A DNA stretch of 64,000 bases, taken from positions 1 through 64,000 of the forward strand of contig JAEKNN010000053.1 of assembly GCA_016464795.1 (NCBI GenBank). The letters run 5' to 3'. This stretch comes from Candidatus Amunia macphersoniae. Its GTDB lineage: Bacteria > Chloroflexota > Dormibacteria > Aeolococcales > Aeolococcaceae. The position numbers and the translations under genes were made by a program. This document shows, piece after piece, positions 23,502 to 32,038 of the stretch (its first letter is position 1; the number at the start of each line of letters is the position of its first letter). The notes beneath the pieces were generated by a model that ran no database searches, had not been told where the DNA came from, and saw only the letters and a list, made by a program, of their open reading frames with translations.

Positions 23502-25297
23502 CAGTCGACCTGGACCACCGGAGCGCGAGGTCCGACGACGTCGCCCTCCCTGACGTGGACGGCGCTGATCGTGCCCGCCCGGGTCGCGGTGACGTCGTTC
23601 TGCATCTTCATCGCCTCGAGGACGGCGACCACGTCACCGAGCCCCACCTTGTCGCCAACCTTGACCGCAACTTTGAGGATCAGGCCCTGCATCGGGGAGA
23701 GAACGGTTCCCTCGCGCACCGCCGCCGCGCCTGGAGATGCGGGGCTGGTGGTGGGCGCCGGACCGCTGTCGCGGAGGCCGGCGCCCGTCACCCGCACGCT
23801 GTAGCTCTGGCCGTCGACCTCCACTGTGAGCTCGCGCACCTCGGCGGGCACAGCCTCGACAGGGAGATCATCGCTGAGCGCCTCGGCTGCCGTGGCCTCG
23901 GAGACATCGAGCGGCGACTCAGGTGGGGGCTCGCCCTCGTCACCGAGCCGCTCCGGCACCACCTCGCCGCGGTGCAGGGCCAGGGTCTCACCGGGGAACA
24001 GCGCGTAGCTGACCAGCAGGACGTCATCGGGGTTGGCGACCTCCTCGCGCCGCAGCTCACGACGAAGGGACGCCAGGGAGGGCTCGAGCAGGTCGGCCGG
24101 ACGGCAGGTGATCGGTTCCTCGCGCCCGTTGACTAACCGACGCACCTCGGGATCGATCTGGTACGGCGGTGAACCGTAGAGACCGAGGCAGTAGTCCTTC
24201 ACCTCCTGGCTGACCGTTGCGTACCTGTCACCGTCGCACACGTTGTAGACGGCCTGGGTGGCGACGATCTCGATGAGCGGCGTCACCAGCGGCGGGTGGC
24301 CCAGCTCGGCGCGCACCCGTGAGGCCTCGGTCTCGACGTCGTCGAGGCGGTCGAGCTGGTCGCGGTCGCGGAGCTCGCCGAGCGCGTGGCCCATCGCAGC
24401 CGGGGGCAGCAGTCCGCGCAGGGCGGCGCTGTCGAGACGCAGCGAGGGAACGTCGACGATGCCGGAGTACGCGGTCAGCTGGTGCTCGAGAACTGACGAC
24501 GCCTCGGTGACGCGGTCGAGGTTCATCCCGGTGTCGAGCTCGGTGCCGCGGAGCGCGGCGATGACCCCTTCCGCAGACGGGACCGAGGCGCCGCCGGCCA
24601 GCGGGGCCAGGGCGACGTCGAGGCGGGACGCGCCCGCGACCGCGGCAGCGTAGGCGGCGAAATCGGCCTGGCCGGTCTGGGTGGACAGCGAGAGCGCCAG
24701 GGGGAGGCCGGAGGCCTCGGCGACGCGCTGCACCAGGTCACTGACGCGGGCCACTCCGAGCAGGCCGAGCGGGTCATGGATGCAGATGGAATCGGCCCCG
24801 ATGTCGACAAGCTCCTCGACCAGGGCGACGATGCGATCGGGGTCGTGTCGCGGCGAGTCGGCGTAGACGATGGCGGCCTCCACCTGGCGGTTCGCTTGGC
24901 GGGCTGCGACCATCGCCCGGCGCAGGTTGCGCACGTCGTTGAGCGGGTCGTGGATGCGGAACCTGTCGATGCCGGCGTCGGCCGCGACTCTGATGAAGGC
25001 GTCGACCACGTCGTCGCTGACCTGGCGGTGACCGGCGAGCGCCTGGCCACCGAGAGAGGCGAGCAGCGTGCTCGACGGGGCAGCCTCGCGGATGGCGCGG
25101 AGCGTCGCGAACGGGTCCTCGCCGAGGAATCGCAGCGACGCCTCGAAGGTGGAGCCGCCGAAGACATCCAGCGCTGCGAAGCCGCAGCCGTCGAGCGCGC
25201 CGGCCACAGGGACGGCGTGGCGGCTGCGCAGGCGGCTCAGCAGCAGCGCCTGCTGTCCCGCCCGCAGGGAACACTCGACGAGCTCGAGACGGGGCAT
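23501..25297 (-). CDS. PycB/OadA-like carboxyltransferase + biotin carrier, catalytic residues lost
   Basis: 598 residues. The HMGL-like barrel (1-280), the PYC/OADA conserved domain (about 290-460) and the C-terminal biotinyl domain with EAMKMQND (biotin Lys) are in the usual PycB order. The active site is erased. The metal Asp of the LRDxxQS loop is Ala (CSLRAGQQA), and the carboxylated Lys of ICIKDMAG is His (ICIHDPLG). The HxH metal pair is SxS (LALSLSTQTG), and the Arg of the LLRGQN motif is Gly. The overall fold signatures (LDVFGGSTFE, FRIHDPLNDVRN, GTELDTGMNL) persist and there are no frameshifts. It either uses different chemistry or acts only as a biotin carrier and scaffold. A TACAAT box lies 8 nt upstream. 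Confidence 0.85.
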   Translation of the reverse strand: MPRLELVECSLRAGQQALLLSRLRSRHAVPVAGALDGCGFAALDVFGGSTFEASLRFLGEDPFATLRAIREAAPSSTLLASLGGQALAGHRQVSDDVVDAFIRVAADAGIDRFRIHDPLNDVRNLRRAMVAARQANRQVEAAIVYADSPRHDPDRIVALVEELVDIGADSICIHDPLGLLGVARVSDLVQRVAEASGLPLALSLSTQTGQADFAAYAAAVAGASRLDVALAPLAGGASVPSAEGVIAALRGTELDTGMNLDRVTEASSVLEHQLTAYSGIVDVPSLRLDSAALRGLLPPAAMGHALGELRDRDQLDRLDDVETEASRVRAELGHPPLVTPLIEIVATQAVYNVCDGDRYATVSQEVKDYCLGLYGSPPYQIDPEVRRLVNGREEPITCRPADLLEPSLASLRRELRREEVANPDDVLLVSYALFPGETLALHRGEVVPERLGDEGEPPPESPLDVSEATAAEALSDDLPVEAVPAEVRELTVEVDGQSYSVRVTGAGLRDSGPAPTTSPASPGAAAVREGTVLSPMQGLILKVAVKVGDKVGLGDVVAVLEAMKMQNDVTATRAGTISAVHVREGDVVGPRAPVVQVD

Positions 25298-25305
25298 GGC
25301 GACCG

Positions 25306-25311
25306 ATTGTA
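25306..25311 (-). promoter_or_regulatory. TACAAT -10 box of the biotin-enzyme operon
   Basis: TACAAT on the minus strand lies 8 nt before ATG 25297, giving a nearly leaderless mRNA. Confidence 0.45.
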
Positions 25312-25378
25312 GGGACGACCAGGGCGCGCCCCGATCGCGATCGGCCGGTGACGTCGCCGTCGGATGACGTGTGCGAGA

Positions 25379-25475
25379 TCAGTGGGTGACGAGGGCGGCC
25401 AGGTACGCCTCGAGGCGATCGGTCAGCTCCCGTGGGCGGCTGAGCGCCGCCAGATGGCCGCCGGGCATCCCGGGG
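25379..25475 (-). pseudogene. Detached C-terminal fragment of an alpha/beta-hydrolase
   Basis: The minus strand reads GMPGGHLAALSRPRELTDRL and ends in a stop after LAALVTH. This is the usual C terminus of alpha/beta hydrolases, where the GGH carries the catalytic His. No hydrolase body precedes it directly. The decayed body of such a gene lies about 680 bp upstream on the same strand (26150-26750). The fragment looks like the severed 3' end of that gene. Confidence 0.5.
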
Positions 25476-25533
25476 CCTCCAGGGCGTTCCTGTGGGCACG
25501 CGATCGCGCGACGTGGCGGGCTTGACGCATACG

Positions 25534-25592
25534 GGTCGAACCGGGGACGTTTAGGGACGTTTTCCGGACGCTTACGGACGTCTCTTGGATGT
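25534..25592. repeat. Helically phased GGACG array
   Basis: GGACG occurs at 25545, 25555, 25566 and 25576. A variant GGATG follows at 25587 and a variant GGTCG precedes at 25534. Spacings are 11, 10, 11, 10 and 11 bp, averaging one DNA turn. The units are followed by T-rich bases (GTTTA, GTTTT, CTTA), less GC-rich than the surroundings. It looks like a set of protein-binding sites on one face of the helix. The rest of 25312-25800 holds only the hydrolase fragment. Confidence 0.55.
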
Positions 25593-25826
25593 CTGCGAGG
25601 CCGGGGCGTCCACAGCCATTCTCCACGTCGACGGGACGAGCCGAAGACTGTGTCCTCGGAGGTAAATCGGCCTACCACGCGCTCATACGCGCGTCCTATG
25701 GCGCACCGGCGTGCCTCTCGTACTCAACACGTCGCTCAACACGTTCGCCGAGCTAATCGTCTGCTCGCAGGGTGACGGCTAGGCTCCCCGGGGCGGAGCG
25801 CAACACTTGGTAAGGGACGGCTGCAG

Positions 25827-25832
25827 TACGCT
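25827..25832 (+). promoter_or_regulatory. TACGCT -10 box of the small Cys-rich gene
   Basis: TACGCT follows a CTTGGT-like -35 about 15 bp upstream. The transcript would have a leader of about 37 nt with an AGGAGG ribosome site. Confidence 0.4.
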
Positions 25833-25875
25833 GAACCCGCCGCTCCACGCGGTTGAAGTGCAAGGAGGAACCCCG

Positions 25876-26049
25876 ATGTGCATGAACTGCGGTTGCGGAG
25901 AGCCCGACGAACGGCACAAGGATGGCGATATCACGTACGCCGACCTGCAACGCGCCGCGAGCAACTCGGACATCGATCCTGAGAAGGCCGCTGACAACAT
26001 CCATGCGGCGGCCCGAAAGATCCGCGACGAGGGCGGCAGCCAGAGATAG
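25876..26049 (+). CDS. Small Cys-rich protein (MCMNCGCG type)
   Basis: 57 residues with an N-terminal metal-type cluster MCMNCGCGEPDERH (CxxCxC). A helical remainder follows, DITYADLQRAASNSDIDPEKAADNIHAA, ending in charged residues. Small proteins opening in this way occur widely in Actinobacteria and Chloroflexota but are uncharacterised as far as I know. A zinc or iron site is likely. A strong AGGAGG lies 8 nt before the ATG. The gene lies between the two pieces of the broken hydrolase. Confidence 0.75.
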   Translation: MCMNCGCGEPDERHKDGDITYADLQRAASNSDIDPEKAADNIHAAARKIRDEGGSQR

Positions 26050-26149
26050 AGCTGACCCTGGCCCGGTTCCCGCGCTGTTCGAAGGAACCTGTCCAAGTCC
26101 ACTTCCTTTGTTCATCCTACGAACAGAAGCGCGCGGCCCCATGGTGCTG

Positions 26150-26750
26150 CTACGGCACCAGCGTCCAGGTGCGCCACCCCGCGTTGGAAGCCGGCGGGGA
26201 AGAGACGATCGTCGCTGCCAAATCAGGATGCGTGTGGGCACGTCGGGCCAGGCGGTGATCGTGCACCGCCTAGGCGAACGGGGTGTTGCACTGGCGACGA
26301 TCGTGCTCCCCGGCATCATCGGTGACGTGCTGGGGAGCGTCGTGGAGGAAGGTGGTGAGGGGGTCGAAGGGTGCGTCGGGATCGCGACCCTCGCGCACGT
26401 CCAGCTCGCGCTGGGCCTCGGGCTGGCCTGTGCTGTCCCACCAGTCGCCGGGGGTCTCGCCTGGGACGGGATCATGGCGTTGAGCAGGATCAGCAGGGAT
26501 GTGAGGACACGCGCGCAGACCAGCGGGGCGGTGAGCCCGGCCATCGACCGGGCGACGATGATGATGTTGCCGCGGTCGCCGATGGCATCGACGACGGCAT
26601 CGGCGTACTCGGGAGGCCGGCTGTGTCGTTATCGCTGGGGAGATCGACCGCGATGACGTCGTGGCCGCGGTGTCGCAGCTCGGGCACGATGCGGTGCCAG
26701 TACCACGCGGCACCCCCGGCTCCAGGGATCAGGACGTAGGCAGCATGCAT
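26150..26750 (-). pseudogene. Alpha/beta-hydrolase pseudogene with several frameshifts
   Basis: Read on the minus strand, the hydrolase is spread over different frames. MHAAYVLIPGAGGAAWYWHR...VIAVDLPSDND runs to about 26613. PEYADAVVDAIGDRGNIIIV followed by ARSMAGLTAPLV and LLNAMIP continues in a second frame to about 26475. GETPGDWWDSTGQPEAQREL...FLHDAP continues in a third frame up to an in-frame TAG near 26270. After that, AWPDVPTRIL and DDRLFPAGFQRGVA appear in further frames. Each switch is explained by a one-base loss. The nucleophile Ser (ARSMAG) is still visible, but no intact product can be made. Confidence 0.7.
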
Positions 26751-26779
26751 GGCGGCGTACTTGTGCGGGTGGCTCTGCC

Positions 26780-27196
26780 TCAAGCCTGCGCTTCGGCCTC
26801 GATCTCCACCTTCCAGCGCTCGTCGAGCAGCGCCTTGACGACCACCATCGTGGCAGCCGGCCGGGTGTCGCCGAAGACGGCGCCATGAGCGCGGCCGACG
26901 GCGTCGGCGTCAGCGCGATCGACGAGGAACATGCGGGTGCGCACCACCTGGCCCAATGACGAGCCCGCTTGGGTGAGCGCGTCCTCGATGATCTGCAGGC
27001 AGCGTCTGGCCTGTGTCTCGGGGTCGGGGTCGCAGCCACCGTCCGGCCACACCGGCGCGGTGCCGGAGACCAACACTCGGTCGCCGATTGCGATGGCGCG
27101 GCTGAAGCCGATGCGCGGCTCGAAAGGTGAGCCCGACGAGATTCTGGTACGCGTGTGGGTGCTGGATGCGGCCAGCTCGGCGTCTCCGGAGCTCAC
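26780..27196 (-). CDS. ridA: RidA/YjgF-family protein
   Basis: 138 residues from GTG 27196, overlapping the purE stop as GTGA. Family signatures are [40 protein letters not shown] and [25 protein letters not shown]. The invariant Arg that binds the imine substrate (VVRTRMFL) is present. RidA proteins hydrolyse reactive 2-aminoacrylate/imine intermediates. Placement as the last gene of the purine operon suggests damage control for amino-acid- or purine-linked intermediates (inference). Confidence 0.85.
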   Translation of the reverse strand: MSSGDAELAASSTHTRTRISSGSPFEPRIGFSRAIAIGDRVLVSGTAPVWPDGGCDPDPETQARRCLQIIEDALTQAGSSLGQVVRTRMFLVDRADADAVGRAHGAVFGDTRPAATMVVVKALLDERWKVEIEAEAQA

Positions 27197-27687
27197 GGGG
27201 TGAAACCCTCGGGCGGACGCGCGGTGTCACGCATGCGGGCGCGGTGTCCATCCAGTGCGGCGGCAACATCGGGGTCAGACAGGGCGATGATCTCGGCCGC
27301 GAGATGGCCGGCGTTGCGTGCTCCCATGTCACCGACCGCGACTGTGGCCACGGGGATTCCCGGGGGCATCTGCACGATGCTGAGCAGCGCGTCGAAACCG
27401 CTCAGCGGGGTCGCGGCGAGGGGGACGCCGATGACGGGCAGGGCGGTCAACGACGCGAGCACTCCGGGGAGATGCGCGGCGGCACCGGCTCCGGCGACCA
27501 GCACCCGCAGACCGCGGTCCCTGGCCTGCTGAGCGTAGCTGCGCACGATGTCGCCGGCTCGGTGCGCTGACATCACGCCGATCTCCCAGCCGACGCCGTA
27601 GGTGTCGAGGACCTCCCCGCACTTGTTCATCACCGCGAGGTCGGACTCGCTGCCGACCACGATGCCGACCATCAGCTTGCCGCTCAT
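27193..27687 (-). CDS. purE: N5-carboxyaminoimidazole ribonucleotide mutase
   Basis: 164 residues from ATG 27687. Class I PurE signatures are [11 protein letters not shown] at the N terminus, VMSAHRAGD with the catalytic His, and [25 protein letters not shown]. The usual SAHRTP reads SAHRAG here, a change next to the active site. The enzyme interconverts N5-CAIR and CAIR in de novo purine synthesis. The purD stop lies 8 nt upstream and its GGGGTGA serves as ribosome site, so translation is coupled. No purK is seen in this window. Confidence 0.9.
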   Translation of the reverse strand: MSGKLMVGIVVGSESDLAVMNKCGEVLDTYGVGWEIGVMSAHRAGDIVRSYAQQARDRGLRVLVAGAGAAAHLPGVLASLTALPVIGVPLAATPLSGFDALLSIVQMPPGIPVATVAVGDMGARNAGHLAAEIIALSDPDVAAALDGHRARMRDTARPPEGFTP

Positions 27688-27694
27688 CCGTTTG

Positions 27695-29062
27695 TCACCC
27701 CGTCGTGTTCGATGCTGTCGCTGTCGAGTCGTTGCCCGCGATGTTGCTGCCCGCATCCTGGCCACGTCCAATGTCGGTGCGATGCTGCATGCCTGCGAAG
27801 CTGATCCTGCCAACCGCGCCGTACACGTGTTCTCTCGCCTCCTCCGTTCTCTCGCCGCGGGCGACCAGTGTGACGACGCGGCCGCCCTCGGTGCGCAGAG
27901 TGCCATCGGGATGGCGGCGGGTGCCGGCGTGAAAGGCGAGCACGTCGCCATCGGCTGCGCTGCTGGGGCCGAGCCCCTCGAGACCCTCGATGAGGTCGCC
28001 GCGCCGCGGGGATGCCGGGTAACCTGCGGCAGCCAGCACCACACCGACAGCGGAGGACTGCGCGCGGCGTGCCACCCGTCCAGCCGCGAGATCGCCGTGC
28101 GCGCAGTCGAGCAGCAGCGCAAGCACGTCCTCGCCGAGCACGGGCAGCAGCACCTGGGTCTCAGGGTCACCGAAGCGCGCGTTGAACTCGAGCACCCGCG
28201 GACCGTCGGCGGTGAGCATCAGCCCCGCGTACAGGCAGCCCGAGAACGGTGTGCCGGCGGCGGCCAGTGTGTCGATGCAGGGACGCAGGACGTCGCCCTC
28301 GACGCGGGCGAGCAGCGCGTCGTCGACACCGGCGGGCGGGGTGACAGCGCCCATGCCGCCGGTGTTGGGCCCGGTGTCACCGTCGCCGATGCGCTTGTAG
28401 TCGCGCGCAGCCGGAAAGAGGCGCAGCCTGCGTGAGTCGGTGAGCGCCAGCACGCTCACCTCGGGCCCCTCGAGCCGCTCCTCGACAAGGACTGTGTCGC
28501 CGGCGCTGCCGAATCGCTGCTCGTCGATGCAGGCGCCGATGGCCGCACGGGCGGCGGAAACGTCATCACACACCAGCACGCCCTTGCCCAGCGCCAGCCC
28601 GTCGGCCTTCACCACACAGCGGCCCTCGAGCTCCTCGACAAAGCCGAGCAGGGCGTGGCGTTGGGCGACGGTGCCGGCTCGCCACCGTGCGGTGGGGATG
28701 CCGGCGCGGTCCATCACCAGCTTGGCGAATGTCTTGGAGCTCTCGATGCGAGCCGCGGCAGCGGTCGGCCCGAAGACGGCGATGCCGGCGGCCATGCATG
28801 CGTCGGCGACCCCGGCGGCGAGAGCTGCGTCGGGACCGACGATGACCAGCGCGACATCGTGCTCACGCGCTGCCCTGACCATGCCGGCGGGGTCGTCGGC
28901 AGCGACGGGCACGTTGGTGGCGAATCCCGCTGTCCCGCCATTGCCTGGTGCGCAGATGATCTCCACCTGGTCGCCGCCGCGCCTGCAGGCCCACGCCAGC
29001 GCGTGCTCGCGGGCCCCCGAACCGGCGACCAGCACGCGCAACGGCGGGCGGCTTACTCCCAC
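27695..29062 (-). CDS. purD: Phosphoribosylamine-glycine ligase
   Basis: 455 residues with the GARS ATP-grasp layout. The N domain has [15 protein letters not shown] and [26 protein letters not shown] binds nucleotide. The ATP-grasp core has [19 protein letters not shown] and [15 protein letters not shown]-terminal GARS domain follows. It converts phosphoribosylamine and glycine to GAR. It carries about 20 extra residues at the C terminus, rich in Asn/Ser/Thr/Gly. The start overlaps the end of guaA by 10 nt. Confidence 0.95.
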   Translation of the reverse strand: MGVSRPPLRVLVAGSGAREHALAWACRRGGDQVEIICAPGNGGTAGFATNVPVAADDPAGMVRAAREHDVALVIVGPDAALAAGVADACMAAGIAVFGPTAAAARIESSKTFAKLVMDRAGIPTARWRAGTVAQRHALLGFVEELEGRCVVKADGLALGKGVLVCDDVSAARAAIGACIDEQRFGSAGDTVLVEERLEGPEVSVLALTDSRRLRLFPAARDYKRIGDGDTGPNTGGMGAVTPPAGVDDALLARVEGDVLRPCIDTLAAAGTPFSGCLYAGLMLTADGPRVLEFNARFGDPETQVLLPVLGEDVLALLLDCAHGDLAAGRVARRAQSSAVGVVLAAAGYPASPRRGDLIEGLEGLGPSSAADGDVLAFHAGTRRHPDGTLRTEGGRVVTLVARGERTEEAREHVYGAVGRISFAGMQHRTDIGRGQDAGSNIAGNDSTATASNTTG

Positions 29063-30639
29063 TCGATGGTGGAGGGCGGCTTGCTCGAGATGTCGTACAC
29101 CACGCGGTTGACGCGAGCCACCTCGTTGACGATGCGCCGGCTCATCACAGCGAGCACGTCGTACGGGATCTTGGCCCAGTCGGCGGTCATGCCATCATCG
29201 GACTCGACGATGCGGATGGCGACGACGTTGGCGTAGGTGCGGTTGTCGCCCATCACCCCCACCGACGAGATCGGGGTGAGGATGGCGAAGCTCTGCCACA
29301 CCTTGCGATACAGGCCGCTGCGCTTGATCTCGTCGATCACCACCCAGTCGGCGGCGCGCAGAGTGTCGAGCCGTTCCTGGGTGACCTCGCCGATGATGCG
29401 GATGGCCAGGCCGGGGCCCGGGAACGGCTGGCGCCACACCATGTCGTCGGGCAGGCCGAGCGCAAGCCCCACCTGGCGGACCTCGTCCTTGAACAGGTAA
29501 CGGAGCGGCTCGACGAGCTGGAAGCGCAGGTCCTCGGGCAGGCCGCCAACGTTGTGGTGGGTCTTGATCTTCTGCGCGTTGTGGGTGTCATGCGACGTGG
29601 ACTCGATGACGTCGGGATAGAGCGTGCCCTGGGCGAGGAAGTCGATGTTGCCGAGCCGGCGCGCCTCCACCTCGAAGACCTCGATGAAGGTGCGGCCGAT
29701 GCGGCGGCGCTTCTCCTCGGGATCGGCAACTCCGGCAAGCGCGGTGAGGAACCTGTCGGTGGCGTCGACGTGCACCAGATCGATGTGGCGCTGGTGGCTC
29801 ATCACCTCGACGACGCGCTCCCCCTCGGCGCGCCGCAGCAACCCGTTGTCGACGAACACGCAGGTGAGCTGGTCGCCGATCGCCTGGTGCACCAGCGTGG
29901 CCGCCACCGCGGAGTCGACGCCGCCGCTGAGCGCGCAGAGCACGCGACCGTCACCGACGCGGGTGCGGATGTCGTTGACAGCCATCTCGATGAACGACGA
30001 CGGCGCCCATGTGCCGGCGCAGCCGCAGACGTCGATGAGGAAGTTGCGCAGGATGTCTCGCCCCAGCGGGGTGTGCACCACCTCGGGGTGGAACTGGATG
30101 CCGTAGCGGCCCTTGGGGCCGCTGATGGCCGCATGTGGGGAGTTGAGCGAGTGCGCCACCGACCTGAAGCCCGCGGGCAGCTCGGCGATCACATCCCCGT
30201 GGGACATCCAGACGTCGATCTCCGACGGCAGCCGGTCGAAGATACCGCTGCGGTCGTCGACGCTGATCGAGGCATGGCCGTACTCGCGGCGCTCGGCGGG
30301 TCGGACTGCCCCACCGAGCTGCTGGGCCAGCAGCTGCATGCCGTAGCAGACACCGAGGATGGGCAGATCGAGCTCGTAGAGCGCAGGGTCGGGGTGGGGC
30401 GCGCCGGGGTCGTACACCGATGCCGGGCCGCCGCTGAAGATCAGGCCTTTCGGCGCACGAGCGCGCACCTCCTCGGCCCTCACGGTGCCCGGAACCAGCT
30501 CGCAGTAGACCCTGGCCTCACGGACGCGACGGGCGATCAGCTGCGAGTACTGGGAACCGAAGTCGAGCACCAGCACGGTGTCCTGGGCGACCGCAGGGTC
30601 CGCGGGCGCGACCACCTCCTGCTCGGGTGCAACGGCCAT
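29053..30639 (-). CDS. guaA: GMP synthase (glutamine-hydrolysing)
   Basis: 528 residues from ATG 30639. The class I glutamine amidotransferase domain begins [20 protein letters not shown], has the nucleophile Cys in [13 protein letters not shown], and ends with the His-x-Glu in [11 protein letters not shown]. The ATP-pyrophosphatase domain has the P-loop [12 protein letters not shown], and the C-terminal dimerisation domain ends [10 protein letters not shown]. It aminates XMP to GMP. The ATG lies 9 nt after the guaB3 stop. Confidence 0.97.
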   Translation of the reverse strand: MAVAPEQEVVAPADPAVAQDTVLVLDFGSQYSQLIARRVREARVYCELVPGTVRAEEVRARAPKGLIFSGGPASVYDPGAPHPDPALYELDLPILGVCYGMQLLAQQLGGAVRPAERREYGHASISVDDRSGIFDRLPSEIDVWMSHGDVIAELPAGFRSVAHSLNSPHAAISGPKGRYGIQFHPEVVHTPLGRDILRNFLIDVCGCAGTWAPSSFIEMAVNDIRTRVGDGRVLCALSGGVDSAVAATLVHQAIGDQLTCVFVDNGLLRRAEGERVVEVMSHQRHIDLVHVDATDRFLTALAGVADPEEKRRRIGRTFIEVFEVEARRLGNIDFLAQGTLYPDVIESTSHDTHNAQKIKTHHNVGGLPEDLRFQLVEPLRYLFKDEVRQVGLALGLPDDMVWRQPFPGPGLAIRIIGEVTQERLDTLRAADWVVIDEIKRSGLYRKVWQSFAILTPISSVGVMGDNRTYANVVAIRIVESDDGMTADWAKIPYDVLAVMSRRIVNEVARVNRVVYDISSKPPSTIEWE

Positions 30640-30647
30640 GCCGCCGC

Positions 30648-31808
30648 TCACACCCCCATCCCGACCCGCTGGTCTCTCTGCTGCATCTTGCCTTCGGTCT
30701 TGATCGACGGTGCGATCACCATCTCGGTGCGCTGGAATTCCTGGATGGTGCGCGCCCCACACATCCCCATCGATGTCTTCAGGGCGCCGACCAGGTTCAT
30801 GCTGCCGTCATCGACGTGGGCGGGGCCGAACAGGATCTCGGCAAGGCGGCCCTTGATGCCTGTGCGAATGCGTGTCCCGCGGGGAAGGTTGGGGTCCGGT
30901 GTGGCCATGCCCCAGTGGTTGCCACCACCGGCTGCCTCTGTGGCTGACGCGAACACCGAGCCGATCATGACCGCGTCAGCTCCGCTGGCGAACGCCTTGG
31001 CGACGTCACCGCCGAGGCGCATGCCGCCATCGGTGATGATGGCGACCCGCTCACCGCTGCGGCGGAGGTGGTCGTCGCGAGCAGCTGCGCAATCAGCCGT
31101 GGCGGTGACCTGAGGCACGCCGACACCCAGGACGGCCCGGCTGGTGCAGGCGGCGCCCGGACCGACCCCCACCAACAGGCCCTTCACACCCGTGTCCATG
31201 AGCTCCAGCGCCGTGGCGTAGTCCACACAGTTGCCGACGATCACCGGCATGTCGATGGAGGCGGTGAGGTCCTTGAAGGAGAGGTGCTTGTAGATCTTGC
31301 TGACGTGGCGCGCGGTGAGGACCGTCCCCTGAACCACCAGCACGTCGGCACCGGCCTCCGCAACGATCGGTGCACGCCGTTCGGCGCCGGCCGGAGTGGT
31401 GGAGACTGCGCACGGCACCCCGGCGGCGACCACCTCTTCGATGCGCTGGCCGATCAGGCCGTCCTGCACCGGCTGGGTGTAGATCTTCTGCAGGAGCACG
31501 TTGATGTCCTGCGGGCTGGACTCGGCGATGTCGTTGAGGACCTCGGAGGGATCCTCGTAGCGGGTCTGCACGCCGTCGAGGTTGAGTACCGCCAGGCCGC
31601 CGAGCCGGCCCATCTCCTGGGCGAAGGGGACGTCGACCACCCCGTCCATGGCGGCGGCGAGAAAGGGGATGCCGAATGTCGAGCCGTCGAGTGGGAAGCT
31701 CACGTCGATCTCAGCCGGGTTGATGGTCACCCGTCCGGGGACCAGCGCGACCTCGTCGAAGCCGTAAGCGCGCCGCGCCATCTTCCCCCTACCGAGCTCG
31801 ATCTCCAT
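30648..31808 (-). CDS. guaB3: GuaB3-type IMP dehydrogenase-family protein
   Basis: 386 residues, shorter than true IMPDH because there is no CBS (Bateman) pair. Barrel signatures are [43 protein letters not shown] with the catalytic-type Cys, [27 protein letters not shown] and [18 protein letters not shown]. This is the actinobacterial-type GuaB3 branch. Whether it makes XMP from IMP or acts otherwise is not certain. It is first in the guaB3-guaA-purD-purE-ridA block. GGGAGGTCG precedes the ATG, and the leader upstream is unusual. Confidence 0.9.
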   Translation of the reverse strand: MEIELGRGKMARRAYGFDEVALVPGRVTINPAEIDVSFPLDGSTFGIPFLAAAMDGVVDVPFAQEMGRLGGLAVLNLDGVQTRYEDPSEVLNDIAESSPQDINVLLQKIYTQPVQDGLIGQRIEEVVAAGVPCAVSTTPAGAERRAPIVAEAGADVLVVQGTVLTARHVSKIYKHLSFKDLTASIDMPVIVGNCVDYATALELMDTGVKGLLVGVGPGAACTSRAVLGVGVPQVTATADCAAARDDHLRRSGERVAIITDGGMRLGGDVAKAFASGADAVMIGSVFASATEAAGGGNHWGMATPDPNLPRGTRIRTGIKGRLAEILFGPAHVDDGSMNLVGALKTSMGMCGARTIQEFQRTEMVIAPSIKTEGKMQQRDQRVGMGV

Positions 31809-31820
31809 TCGACCTCCCGA

Positions 31821-31931
31821 TCAACGATGCGACTGACGTGCAGATGCGCGGCTACAGAAGACAGAAAAACCCAGCGCGGCGCAGTGCAGGCTGGGCGATG
31901 TCGACAAAGCGGGCGGCGCGAACCCCACCAT
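31821..31931 (-). CDS. Upstream leader ORF of the guaB3 operon
   Basis: 36 codons, beginning MVGFAPPALSTSPSLHC and ending RASARQSHR. The ATG is 6 nt past a TACAAT box, so it would be translated as a leaderless ORF from the first base of the mRNA. The stop lies 12 nt before the guaB3 ATG. A terminator hairpin is embedded in the ORF, so ribosome position could decide termination. It may be a regulatory leader peptide rather than a functional protein. Confidence 0.4.
   Translation of the reverse strand: MVGFAPPALSTSPSLHCAALGFSVFCSRASARQSHR
31865..31895 (-). terminator. Intrinsic terminator/attenuator in the guaB3 leader
   Basis: On the minus strand CCCAGC (31895-31890) pairs with GCTGGG (31875-31870) across a 14-nt loop, and five T follow at once. 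It lies between the TACAAT box (31938-31943) and guaB3. It could alternatively end the acyltransferase transcript from upstream. Confidence 0.55.
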
Positions 31932-31937
31932 CTCGGG

Positions 31938-31943
31938 ATTGTA
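31938..31943 (-). promoter_or_regulatory. TACAAT -10 box of the guaB3 operon
   Basis: TACAAT on the minus strand is the best -10 element between the acyltransferase stop and guaB3. It lies 6 nt before the leader ORF and about 130 nt before guaB3. Confidence 0.5.
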
Positions 31944-32038
31944 GCAGAGCCGAGGCGGCAACCGGCCTCGTCCAGCCCAGCATCTTGTGGGTATCGCCGG
32001 CACCCAGCCCCACATGTGGTGGAAGCCTGCGACCCAGC

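Noticed and set aside
29554-31113. 519-codon plus-strand frame opposite guaA/guaB3.
   Set aside because: Composition mirrors the antisense of conserved enzymes; no start signal or motif.
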